Part shown: positions 1 to 9,738 of the stretch, piece after piece | Layout of the letters: each line of letters starts with the position of its first letter | Numbering within the stretch: the first letter of the stretch is position 1 | Source: Entamoeba histolytica HM-1:IMSS | Lineage: Eukaryota; Evosea; Mastigamoebida; Endamoebidae | Assembly (NCBI RefSeq): GCF_000208925.1 | Contig: NW_001915013.1 | Span: forward strand, 1 to 30,490 | Length of the DNA: 30,490 nt | Direction: 5' to 3' | Made by a program: the position numbers and the translations under genes | Notes under the pieces: generated by a model | Database searches by the model: none | What the model saw: the letters and a program-made list of their open reading frames with translations, nothing else | What the model was told of the DNA's origin: nothing

Positions 1-462
1 GAATTTTAGTCAAGCATATATTAGAAGTGTATTACCTCCTGAATTATGGAAGAGAATCGAGAATGTAGCATTTGAACCAAATGTTGTGAGAAGCTATGAA
101 CGCTTGAATTATATTTCAGTGCCGGAAGCTATTAGTACACATTCATCTGATGATTATTATCATAAAATTCATATTGGTTCAAGAACAAATCGAGAAGATA
201 ATAAAGGTACTATTTTAAGCCAGCTGATTTTGAAAGAAGAGGATTGCATCAATATTTATATAAACAACCTCATTTTAATAAAATAGAAAGTGGGAAAGAG
301 AATTATGAAATGATGAAGAATGTTCATAAACAATTAAAACATTGGGGAACAAGTGATAAACGTACTGATTATGAAAAAGTATTACTTAGAGTATCTCCTG
401 ATGATGATAAAATTAATCATTTTAAAACAATAAATGGAAAAATTAAATTTTATAATAAATAA
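1..462 (+). pseudogene. C-terminal part of long unknown gene (left-arm copy)
   Basis: Partial: the gene enters from beyond base 1 and is the mirrored copy of the 3' third of the gene at 9739-11176. The reading frame shifts by one base near 213, so the first part ends early at 286. The downstream frame is open from about 215 to a TAA at 460-462. The C-terminal part is rich in Lys, Asp and Asn. Function is not recognised. The same frameshift in both arms means it predates the duplication or was copied by assembly. Confidence 0.6.
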
Positions 463-768
463 TCAATTACTTTCTTTCTTTGGTTTTGTTTCTTCTTCTT
501 TCTTTTTATCTTTTATTATAAATCTATTCTTGTATTCTTTCTTTTGTTCCTCTTTCTTTTTGGGATGTCCCACATTAATCCTTTTTTTTCTAGCTATTCT
601 ATAGACTAAGCTCCAGTATGGTTTCTTTAGTTCTTTTATTTCTTCATCTTTTGTGTATTCTTCAATGGAATTGACTAATTTGACCATGGTGTCTATAAAT
701 TCATCTGCATCCATATATACAAACTTACCCATAGCATGGTCTGCTATCATGTCTTTAATGGTTGTCAT
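463..768 (-). CDS. 101-residue lysine-rich protein, MTT-KD family (left-arm copy)
   Basis: Identical copy of the gene at 9433-9738. Starts MTTIKDMIADHAMGK and ends in a TGA stop, with a strongly basic Lys/Glu tail after residue 70. It abuts the convergent gene fragment that ends at 462. A shorter relative lies at 18393-18599. Function unknown. Confidence 0.7.
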   Translation of the reverse strand: MTTIKDMIADHAMGKFVYMDADEFIDTMVKLVNSIEEYTKDEEIKELKKPYWSLVYRIARKKRINVGHPKKKEEQKKEYKNRFIIKDKKKEEETKPKKESN

Positions 769-836
769 GTATGAATGATTAAACAGATCGAAATAAATAG
801 TTTAAATAGTCAATTTATCTCTTTTATGGTAGTACA

Positions 837-2411
837 TTATTCATACTCGTACTCATATTCATATTCATATTCTATTTCTGGTTCCACTTCTTCTATTTCT
901 TCTACATTTTATTCTGCTTCTTCATTTACATCGACGTTTTCGTTGTTATGTTTAAAGTTATTCCAATATTTTTGTTGATCTTGTAATGTTAACTCTTTTG
1001 GAATGTCTTCAACTCTTAAGTCTTCTTCTTCTTGTTTTATTATTGGTTCAATCTGTTCTGTTAGTATATTTTTAGAATCGCTTTTGTCTCTTTTTTGTGA
1101 TGGATTCGAATAGAATAATATGTCTTTAGCAAGTAATCTATATCTTTTTTCTAATTCATCAACTTCATGCTTACGGGTTTTAACGTCATCGAAGAGTTCT
1201 TTATCATCGATTTTTGTAGTAAGCTTCTTAACTTCTTTGACTTTTCGTTATTTCTTAGCAATAACTGGTTTTTTAATTTGTTTTTCTTCTTTCTCTTTAT
1301 ATTCTTCTCTTTTCTCTTCTATTTTTTAATTGGTAATGTATCATTCATTATTTCATTATTTTGAGCTTCTTCTGTTTCGATTAATGCTTCATTTTGTGGA
1401 TGTTCTATTTTTGTTTCATTTATTGCTTCTTCTCTTTCTTCTTTCTCTTCTATTGGTAAATAGTGTTGTAATTATTCTAAATGTATTCCTCGTTCATAAT
1501 CTCTCTTTTCTTGATATTCATTAGTACTTCTAAATGATGTTTTCGTTTTGAGTTATCTCTATTTTTTATCTATCCATTCTTTAATGGAATGTCTATTCTC
1601 TCTTGGTGGTTTAGGTAGTATAATATTTCTATCTGGTTCTTTTTCATCTTTATGTATTTCTATTTCTTCTTCCATTGCTTTATCTTTTATTTCTTCAAGT
1701 ATTTGTGGGATTTTATCTTCTTTAATGTCCAATAGACTTTTTTCTTTAATTATTGAGCCATTTATGATAAGTCCTTCTTCTTGTGCTTTTATGTATTCAT
1801 CTATATTTTGTCTATTATTTTCTCTTATTATATCTCTTATTTCTAATAATTGTTTTGCCATTTCAGCTTCGTTTGAAGCATCTATTCCTGCTTTTTGTAA
1901 TATCTTTGTAACTGGACTAGTATAGGTTAATATATCTGAAGTATCTTCTGGACTAATTAATTCATATAAAGGTAATTCTTCTTGAAGCTCTTTATCATTG
2001 GTATCAATGTTATCATCTGTTTCTATGTCTATAAGTTGCTCATTCTTATATTCATTTATGTTTGGATCATCAAATATATCTAATTGATTCATTTTCATAT
2101 TTACATCTACGTCTTCAATTATTGAATTCTTTGTTTTATCAATATCAATAAGATTAATTAATTCTAGTCTATCTGTTGTATCTATTTCGATATCTGGTTT
2201 ATAGAATGTACCATCTGTATAATTATCTGGATGTAAATCAACATCATCATCTTCTTCAAAGTAATAATCTTCTCCATTATCTGGATCATATATGTTATTT
2301 ATTTTATTGAATATATAATCATTGTAATTATCATAGTATTGGTTGTTATGAATACTTCTATAACTTCCCCATTTTCTTTTTAACACATTTGGTCTATACC
2401 AATAACTCATT
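837..2411 (-). pseudogene. Long acidic membrane-anchored protein (left-arm copy)
   Basis: Mirrored, apparently identical copy of 7790-9364. The open part runs 1559-2411 from MSYWYRPNVLKRKWGSY to a TAG, followed by coding-like sequence interrupted by stops and one frameshift. Upstream of the Met the same frame stays open into the non-repeated DNA and adds a hydrophobic stretch (LLSFIFILI), so a membrane segment could precede the Met. See the right copy for detail. Confidence 0.6.
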
Positions 2412-2492
2412 ATTAAAATAAAAATAAAAGATAAAAGAAATAAATAGATTAAATTATTTCCGTTTGAATTCAACCATGTCTCAATTATTCGT

Positions 2493-3874
2493 TTACTTTT
2501 GTATATCATTATCTTCTTCTGATACACCTTCAATGAGAGTTGAGTCTTCAGCATTTAATATTGGTTCTTTTCTCTTTAATGGCAAATCAAATACATCTCG
2601 TCTAATTACCTCTTCTAATGGTTCTGACATTTGTAAATCATTTAATATTTCATCTACATAAGCAGCATCTATATCATCTATATTGTCAAATGGTGGTAGT
2701 TCTTCATGTAATTTGTAATTGGCAGCTATTGCATTTATTAAATTTGGTGGTAATTCTCCATATAATTTTTGTAACATTGATATTCTATCATTGTCACTGT
2801 CATTTTCAATATATAATTTCTCCTTTGTAGTAAGTACAACAGTGTTTTTATCTAGCCAGTCTCTATCTCCTTTATTTCCTGCTAAAGTCTGTAAATCTTT
2901 AAAACTACCTGGATTCAATACTATAATGGTGGGCATAGTTATTTCATCTAAATGTCAATATTATACATTGACTCTTGCTTTCTCACCTCAAGTTGAAATA
3001 ATAGCTTTGAAGTCTTCACATTCTATTGAGTTCAAACTTGCATCATCAAAAAGTCGATAGTCGTATTCTCTACTTTCATCATAGCCATCTGCCATGATTC
3101 TTCATCGGAATTCATATACTTGTTTGTCTTTGAGGAGATCGTTGATAAATTCAGTCTTTCCTCGTTTGGTTTCTGAAACAATCACTAAGGCGGGTGGCTT
3201 TTTAATGTCTACTGTTTCTAGAGTGTGCATCCACACTCTTGCTCCCTGGACTACTGGATTTGTTTCTTTCCAGGGACTCAATTTTATATTTATTCTGTTT
3301 CTTCTTTCTCTGCTATGTTGTTTGTCATACATTTCGCTGAATTTTTTCATTGTTCATTACCCAGGCTGGGCTTATATTTCTTAAATAAGCGATTGCTTCA
3401 GCTTTTGAGTTCATCCTAAGGGATTGTTCTATCATCGAATCCCCAACCTTGTACCCCTTTGTCGTCTTTAAATTACCATATTCTTCGAAGACAGCTTTTG
3501 TTTTGTGTTTTTTACTTTGGTTTTTTATGTCATCAATAATACTCAGATATGAACCGTCGAAAGCGTCTAATTTTGTAAACGGACTGAAATTTATCTTCAT
3601 TTCTTTCCCATTGATATTTACGAATGGTTTTCTCATTATATCTACTTGGTTTTCTAATATAAAGAAAACATAGCCATGTTTGTTATTTCCTTCTGTTGTC
3701 TTACCATAAGCTAGATATTTTATATTCTCTTTATTTGTCTTTGTTGAGCACCAAGTCGTTAAAGCTTCTTTCATTGTCTGTAATGTTGGGGGTAGTATGT
3801 AAGTTCTCGAAGTTGATATATGCAAAACCCGCGATTGATTTAAAATGGTAATAGTTTTGTTTATTTGAATTCAT
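2493..3874 (-). pseudogene. rep: CRESS-type Rep (left cassette), degenerate
   Basis: Replication initiator of the CRESS-DNA virus type: HUH endonuclease followed by SF3 helicase. The likely start is the ATG at 3874. A motif-I-like stretch (FAYINFENL) follows, then a frameshift near 3805. The HUH site reads NKHGYVFF, so the second His of HxH is lost. The motif III position reads IIDDIKN, with Asp in place of the catalytic Tyr. The helicase keeps SETKRGKT (Walker A with Ser for the first Gly), YRLFDDASL (Walker B) and PTIIVLNPG (motif C). An acidic tail follows. Stops at 2988-2990, 2961-2963 and 2955-2957 (TGA, TAA, TGA) and a frameshift near 3340 break the frame. Aligned with the Rep at 6377-7753 it is clearly homologous but diverged. 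Confidence 0.75.
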
Positions 3875-4018
3875 TGTTGTTTTTTTTTTTTTGTTCTTTA
3901 AGGTTTTTTTTATATTTTTTAATTTGTCTGTTTTTAAAAAAGTGTCTGTTTGAGTCTTAGGTTTTAATCTTTTTATTATTTAATTTTTTTTTGTTTTTAT
4001 TTATTTATTTAGAAAAGA

Positions 4019-4291
4019 ATGTGCAACGGTATTCTTGTTACTACTCTTTCAGAAATTATGCAGAATATCAAAGAACAGCTGGATTTCCATTTAGAACGTG
4101 ATAATTTTTTGTTTGTTCGTTGTTTAATTTATTGGATTTCTTATTTCCAGAGAAGATGGACTTTTGAAAATTATAAGTTCGATTCTCTGGTTATGAATTA
4201 TTTGGATTTCTTTATTGAAGATTGTCACTCTCTTCTTATTGGAGGTGAAAGATTAGCCAAGCTTCTTATTGCTTTAAGAAATTATACTTGA
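4019..4291 (+). CDS. 90-residue helical protein, family A (left cassette)
   Basis: Intact ORF starting at an ATG, divergent from the left Rep. It is rich in Leu, Ile, Phe and charged residues and probably all helical. It aligns with the 91-residue protein at 5833-6108 over most of its length (LSEIMQNI with LSSIVQDI; CLIYWISYFQRR with CLIYSIMYFIRR). Conservation of length and pattern against a diverged partner argues that it is a real gene. Function unknown; the position next to Rep suggests a replication or regulatory accessory role, which is inference only. Confidence 0.65.
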   Translation: MCNGILVTTLSEIMQNIKEQLDFHLERDNFLFVRCLIYWISYFQRRWTFENYKFDSLVMNYLDFFIEDCHSLLIGGERLAKLLIALRNYT

Positions 4292-4474
4292 TACAAGGGG
4301 ATGCTTATTGTCACAAATATTATACTAGTCATTTCATGTATGAAATCAAGATTTTATTCTTAATGAACATTTTGATTGAAACACTTCCAAAGAACAGTTA
4401 AATAAACTATTAAGAATAATACTATTCTATTATTTAATGATACTACCATCTTTATATAGTTATTATATTATTTG

Positions 4475-4829
4475 ATGTATGGATCAATGCATAAAAATGA
4501 TAGATATGTTTCTGAAGAAGAAACAGAAATAGAAGACAGAGCTTTAAAATTAGCGGATATCAATTCTTTTTAACAGATTTAAAGAGACTGACTGAAACGT
4601 GGAATGTGTTATGTAATAGTTTTGATATATCATTAGGCAATGATCTATTAAGTTGTGTCGCGTCAAGTCTATGACCGAAGGCTATACTAAAACAATAGAA
4701 GAATTTGACAATAAAATTAAAACGTTCAAAAGAAAGAATTTCCTTTTAATTAAAACGATAAAAGAAAAAAGGAAAAGAAGGATGAAGAGAGTAAACCAAG
4801 AAGAAGAACAGTGGAAATATTATAATTGA
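4475..4829 (+). pseudogene. Broken small basic protein
   Basis: A coding-like run begins at the ATG at 4475 and stops by frameshift near 4570. It continues in a second frame to about 4670 (LTDLKRLTETWNVL), then in a third frame to a TGA at 4827-4829. The C-terminal part is highly basic (IKEKRKRRMKRV). The total would be near 118 codons. Composition is coding-like and unlike the AT-only spacer on both sides. Not recognised. Confidence 0.4.
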
Positions 4830-4925
4830 ATATTTCTTAATTAATTTAAAATTTTGGTATTTATTTTTGTTATTTAAACAATAAAAAGAAATAAAAAGCA
4901 TTCAATTAAAATGATCAATATCACG

Positions 4926-5184
4926 AATATACTTACCTGAATCAAGTATATTAAGTAAGAACAAAAGAGGACCATAAACCAATAAATTGGAATGAATATC
5001 TACAATGAGATATTCGACTATTTATTCATTTAGTCCGAGTATTTCAAATGATACTTACATTCCCAAACACGGAACCAATAAATCAAACCATATAATACTA
5101 TTTCAGTATTATTATTCATGGATTGACTTGGCTTCACTCTCGCCTCCTTAGCAATAGCTGGGAGTAATACTGAGAGATGCAGCT
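4926..5184. promoter_or_regulatory. Hairpin cluster at the centre of the inverted repeat; possible origin
   Basis: Five inverted repeats lie in about 260 bases without a gene. AATATACTT/AAGTATATT (4926-4934/4944-4952) has a 9 bp stem. GAATATCT/AGATATTC (4994-5001/5008-5015) has 8 bp. AGTAT/ATACT (5038-5042/5051-5055) has 5 bp. ATAATACT/AGTATTAT (5092-5099/5105-5112) has 8 bp. AGCTG/CAGCT (5156-5160/5180-5184) encloses AGTAATACT. The fourth hairpin is centred at 5102, against the repeat centre at 5100.5. Its minus strand reads TAGTATTAT, one base from the CRESS nonanucleotide TAGTATTAC, but here partly in the stem rather than a loop. Confidence 0.5.
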
Positions 5185-5433
5185 TGTTACAAATACCATT
5201 AAAAAACTTTGAATGCTATATACAATAAAAATGTTTAAATAACAAATTAAATGATTGTATGAGGTAATAAAATGCCTATTATATTATAATTATAATAATT
5301 ATAATAAAAATAGAAATTGCCTGCTTTGTTTCTTTTGCCTGTCTAAATGTCTGTTACATCTTAATATTTAAACTGTTGAAGAGGGGATAACAAACGTATC
5401 AATAGCACGTGTGACTCTCCAGAAGAAAGAAGC

Positions 5434-5752
5434 ATGCAACAACATCTGGGCAATATAAAAATGTCCGATTTAATAGATTACTTCAGAAGTATTGATGACA
5501 TGAAGGTAACTCTGTTCAAATTTTTTAGAATGCTTCGATAAGGAACAGAGAATACCATGCAACTTGCCCACGTATGATATGCTAATGGAGAAAGAAGCAG
5601 AACATGTGAAAGAAATTCACGATATGACAGAAGAAATGATGGAAAATTATGCAGAAGTCATCATGTTATATGAAGAAAAGGCATCAGAAAGTGAATGAGT
5701 AGAGTTAATAAAGAGAATGGAAAAGAAACCAAAAGTTACTAAAGATAATTAA
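5434..5752 (+). pseudogene. Broken small acidic protein
   Basis: The ATG at 5434 opens MQQHLGNIKMSDLIDYF and the frame ends at a TAA near 5537. A shift at the T6 run near 5520 opens a second frame rich in Glu, Met and Lys (YDMLMEKEAEHVKEIHDM). This runs to a TAA at 5750-5752, with one in-frame TGA at 5696-5698. Predicted to be helical. It occupies the place opposite the broken gene at 4475-4829, but the strand is not mirrored and homology is uncertain. Function unknown. Confidence 0.4.
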
Positions 5753-5832
5753 AATTAATTTAATTCTTTTTAATATTAATTTTGGTTTTAATAAATAAAA
5801 ATAAATAAAATAAAAAAATAATAAATTAATTA

Positions 5833-6108
5833 TTATTCCAAATCATTAACGAAATGGAAATTTTCTAACAATTCTAATAAACCTCCAAGTTTATTAAATC
5901 GTTGAACCTTAGTGCAAGAATCAACGAAACATGTTAAACAATAAAATAAAACATCACTATAATTATAGTGTGTCTCCTCAAACCTCCTAATAAAATACAT
6001 GATAGAATAGATTAGACATTTAGATTCTAAATCTAAAGTTTCACTTTCGAGGATATATTTACAGGTTTCGTTGATGTCTTGCACAATGCTAGACAAGAGG
6101 GGGAACAT
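5833..6108 (-). CDS. 91-residue helical protein, family A (right cassette)
   Basis: The frame is open upstream to 6177, but the ATG at 6108 gives 91 residues. This matches the 90-residue partner at 4019-4291 and aligns the two N-termini (MFPLLSSIVQDI with LSEIMQNI). It is intact and divergent from the right Rep, with Leu, Ile, Tyr and Cys-rich helices and no clear signal peptide. A third, more distant member is at 18817-19142. Confidence 0.65.
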   Translation of the reverse strand: MFPLLSSIVQDINETCKYILESETLDLESKCLIYSIMYFIRRFEETHYNYSDVLFYCLTCFVDSCTKVQRFNKLGGLLELLENFHFVNDLE

Positions 6109-6376
6109 CGAATGAAATAAAAAGTACTCCAGTTTAAATAACACATGAAACGTGTAAACAACACGACAGACAGGCACTTAAACAGACAATTCTAAATTAA
6201 TTGAATTATATTATTATAGTTTGACAGACATTCTTCTACCTCATTCATTACCTCATACATACAATAAACAGACAAAATAGAAAATTCCAGGGATAATAAA
6301 TAGTTCATCTTACTAATATCAAACCATTCAATTGAATGTGACATAAACCAAAGGAAAATATTACGAGTTCAGATCA

Positions 6377-7753
6377 ATGCACAGACTCGTAACAATTAAT
6401 TTTATACCAGATGAACAAATGCCAACCGATACAATAATCAAAAACGCTATGGAACAATAGTGTACTACAAGAAATAAAGAGGCATTAAGTAAATCAACAA
6501 GAGGACACAATAAACACGTGCACATGTTCTTTGAACTAGATGAAGTTGCTCATAGTCGCAAAAAAACCTTGTGTACAGCTTAATGGAGAGAAACATTTTG
6601 TTAAATTTACTAAAGTAACTGAAAGTGAACAGTATGATGGAAGTTTTAAAAACATAATAGAATATTTAAAAAATAACATATTAAACATCCCGATAGTGGA
6701 GCTGTATTTAGTGAGATGGGCAAATTAGAAACGGACAGGGGAAGATTTGGAGATAAAGATATAGGTAAAGCGCTAAAAATGCCAGATCTTGAAGAAGCAC
6801 ACGCTTATTTAAAAAGTGTTAGTCTCAAGGGTTATATGAACACTGTTCAAAATTTTGACAAGATATGGAACCAAGAACACGACAGAGATAACTATCGACG
6901 TATTAGAATTAAATTGCAACCTTGGAAAGAAGATAATTATCTTGTCAAAAATAGTAGAATCCGGTTAGAATCAATGTTAAAGGGAAATAAAAAAGAATCA
7001 AAACTCTGGTACTAGTTAGTGATACACGAATGGGTAAGACGGAATTTGTAAATGACCTGCTTAAAGACTTAAAAGTGGATGAATTTAGAAGTCATTTTAT
7101 GCTCAACAGACACAATGAAAATGTTATATATGATATCAGATTATTCGACGATGCGAATTTAAATGACATAACTTGGTCAGAGTTTAAATCACTAACCAGT
7201 ACTAGGAGAAGAGCATATTACAATAAACAATAAAAATTCACATGTAAAAGTGACATCGATTCCAACTATTTTAGTTTTAAATCCAGGAAGTTGGAAAGCT
7301 TTACCACGAACAACTAAAGAATATGAAGACTTCGATTGGCTGGAGAAAAATACAGTAGTGCTACAAACCAAAGAAAAGTTGTTTATTGAACCACCACCTA
7401 AAGCAGAAGCAGTACAAGATAAAAGTAAATATGATAGATTAGATCCCAAACTAGTTGAAATGTTTATGGAGAACGAAGTTGAAGAAGATGTTAGTTTAGA
7501 TGATATGGGAGATGACACAATAGATGATTTAAATGAAATAATAGAAGAATTAGAAGAAGAAAGTATGCCTCCTCCGATAGTACTTGAAGAGCCAATGTCA
7601 GTTGAAGAAAACAGAGAGAAAAAGAAGTCTTTAATATTATCTCTGTTAAAAGAGAATAATAAAGCAATACTACCACCTAAAGAATCAGATGTTGAATTAA
7701 CTCAAAAAGCTAGAGAACTAGCAAATAGGTGGTTAGGTGGTAATTTTAATTAA
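6377..7753 (+). pseudogene. rep: CRESS-type Rep (right cassette), frameshifted
   Basis: HUH endonuclease plus SF3 helicase. The ATG at 6377 opens MHRLVTINFIPDEQ (motif I region). Motif II, HNKHVHMFFEL, keeps both histidines of HxH. The motif III region IIEYLKN keeps a Tyr. The helicase shows SDTRMGKT (Walker A, first Gly replaced by Ser as in the left copy), IRLFDDANL (Walker B) and IPTILVLNPGSW (motif C), then DWLEKNTVV and an acidic tail. The frame is broken by a TAG at 6458-6460, where the left copy has Trp, and by shifts near 6540, 6690, 7000 and 7235. The catalytic motifs survive better here than on the left, suggesting it was active until recently or that some breaks are sequencing errors. 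Confidence 0.78.
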
Positions 7754-7789
7754 CTCTTTTTTTGGTTTATCTTTTATTTTTATTTTAAT

Positions 7790-9364
7790 AATGAGTTATT
7801 GGTATAGACCAAATGTGTTAAAAAGAAAATGGGGAAGTTATAGAAGTATTCATAACAACCAATACTATGATAATTACAATGATTATATATTCAATAAAAT
7901 AAATAACATATATGATCCAGATAATGGAGAAGATTATTACTTTGAAGAAGATGATGATGTTGATTTACATCCAGATAATTATACAGATGGTACATTCTAT
8001 AAACCAGATATCGAAATAGATACAACAGATAGACTAGAATTAATTAATCTTATTGATATTGATAAAACAAAGAATTCAATAATTGAAGACGTAGATGTAA
8101 ATATGAAAATGAATCAATTAGATATATTTGATGATCCAAACATAAATGAATATAAGAATGAGCAACTTATAGACATAGAAACAGATGATAACATTGATAC
8201 CAATGATAAAGAGCTTCAAGAAGAATTACCTTTATATGAATTAATTAGTCCAGAAGATACTTCAGATATATTAACCTATACTAGTCCAGTTACAAAGATA
8301 TTACAAAAAGCAGGAATAGATGCTTCAAACGAAGCTGAAATGGCAAAACAATTATTAGAAATAAGAGATATAATAAGAGAAAATAATAGACAAAATATAG
8401 ATGAATACATAAAAGCACAAGAAGAAGGACTTATCATAAATGGCTCAATAATTAAAGAAAAAAGTCTATTGGACATTAAAGAAGATAAAATCCCACAAAT
8501 ACTTGAAGAAATAAAAGATAAAGCAATGGAAGAAGAAATAGAAATACATAAAGATGAAAAAGAACCAGATAGAAATATTATACTACCTAAACCACCAAGA
8601 GAGAATAGACATTCCATTAAAGAATGGATAGATAAAAAATAGAGATAACTCAAAACGAAAACATCATTTAGAAGTACTAATGAATATCAAGAAAAGAGAG
8701 ATTATGAACGAGGAATACATTTAGAATAATTACAACACTATTTACCAATAGAAGAGAAAGAAGAAAGAGAAGAAGCAATAAATGAAACAAAAATAGAACA
8801 TCCACAAAATGAAGCATTAATCGAAACAGAAGAAGCTCAAAATAATGAAATAATGAATGATACATTACCAATTAAAAAATAGAAGAGAAAAGAGAAGAAT
8901 ATAAAGAGAAAGAAGAAAAACAAATTAAAAAACCAGTTATTGCTAAGAAATAACGAAAAGTCAAAGAAGTTAAGAAGCTTACTACAAAAATCGATGATAA
9001 AGAACTCTTCGATGACGTTAAAACCCGTAAGCATGAAGTTGATGAATTAGAAAAAAGATATAGATTACTTGCTAAAGACATATTATTCTATTCGAATCCA
9101 TCACAAAAAAGAGACAAAAGCGATTCTAAAAATATACTAACAGAACAGATTGAACCAATAATAAAACAAGAAGAAGAAGACTTAAGAGTTGAAGACATTC
9201 CAAAAGAGTTAACATTACAAGATCAACAAAAATATTGGAATAACTTTAAACATAACAACGAAAACGTCGATGTAAATGAAGAAGCAGAATAAAATGTAGA
9301 AGAAATAGAAGAAGTGGAACCAGAAATAGAATATGAATATGAATATGAGTACGAGTATGAATAA
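7790..9364 (+). pseudogene. Long acidic membrane-anchored protein (right-arm copy)
   Basis: It starts MSYWYRPNVLKRKWGSY 36 bases after the Rep stop; a hydrophobic stretch (LSFIFILI) is encoded just upstream in the same frame. The first 284 codons are open and very rich in Asp, Glu, Ile and Asn. After a TAG at 8640-8642, coding-like Glu/Lys-rich sequence goes on in the same frame through stops at 8646, 8727 and 8880. It then continues after a one-base shift in the A6 run at 8874-8880, in a frame with TAA at 8951 and 9290, to a TAA at 9362-9364. It ends in a Tyr-Glu repeat (tatgaa microsatellite). Either one broken gene of about 525 codons or a real 284-residue protein followed by relics. Function unknown. 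Confidence 0.55.
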
Positions 9365-9432
9365 TGTACTACCATAAAAGAGATAAATTGACTATTTAAA
9401 CTATTTATTTCGATCTGTTTAATCATTCATAC

Positions 9433-9738
9433 ATGACAACCATTAAAGACATGATAGCAGACCATGCTATGGGTAAGTTTGTATATATGGATGCAGATGA
9501 ATTTATAGACACCATGGTCAAATTAGTCAATTCCATTGAAGAATACACAAAAGATGAAGAAATAAAAGAACTAAAGAAACCATACTGGAGCTTAGTCTAT
9601 AGAATAGCTAGAAAAAAAAGGATTAATGTGGGACATCCCAAAAAGAAAGAGGAACAAAAGAAAGAATACAAGAATAGATTTATAATAAAAGATAAAAAGA
9701 AAGAAGAAGAAACAAAACCAAAGAAAGAAAGTAATTGA
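9433..9738 (+). CDS. 101-residue lysine-rich protein, MTT-KD family (right-arm copy)
   Basis: Intact from ATG to TGA. The N-terminal 70 residues (MTTIKDMIADHAMGK, then ELKKPYWSLVYRIARKK) match the whole 68-residue protein at 18393-18599 in pattern (MTTLKDIL; LIKHAYWKIVWII). The C-terminal 30 residues are a charged Lys/Glu tail that may bind nucleic acid. It is convergent with the gene ending at 9739, with no gap between the stops. No known domain recognised. Confidence 0.7.
   Translation: MTTIKDMIADHAMGKFVYMDADEFIDTMVKLVNSIEEYTKDEEIKELKKPYWSLVYRIARKKRINVGHPKKKEEQKKEYKNRFIIKDKKKEEETKPKKESN

Larger units (their letters stand above)
1..2435. repeat. Left arm of a 10.2 kb inverted repeat
   Basis: The reverse complement of this stretch reappears at 7766-10200, with position x pairing with 10201-x. 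Every part compared matched: the first 60 bases, the arm edge and the translated proteins. This includes shared frameshifts and stop codons. The match breaks at 2436/7765, just downstream of the two Rep genes. The arm starts at base 1, so the true repeat may run past the window. It could be a recent inverted duplication, gene conversion, or a fold-back assembly artefact. Confidence 0.95.

Noticed and set aside
775..978. Tyr-Ser repeat protein (also 9223-9426)
   Set aside because: Antisense translation of the Tyr-Glu microsatellite; no independent support.
1548..1925. 125-residue open frame opposite the acidic protein (also 8276-8653)
   Set aside because: It is the antisense shadow of a Glu/Lys/Ile-rich gene; its Ser/Phe/Ile composition reflects the complement, and it appears in both arms only because the arms are identical.
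7192..7518. 108-residue frame on the minus strand
   Set aside because: Antisense of the Rep helicase motif C region, which is clearly coding on the plus strand.
7790..9364. UAR=Gln genetic code as an established fact
   Set aside because: Suggestive at several sites, but TAA ends many genes cleanly, TGA also interrupts frames, and one TAG aligns with Trp in the sister Rep. Kept only as a hypothesis.
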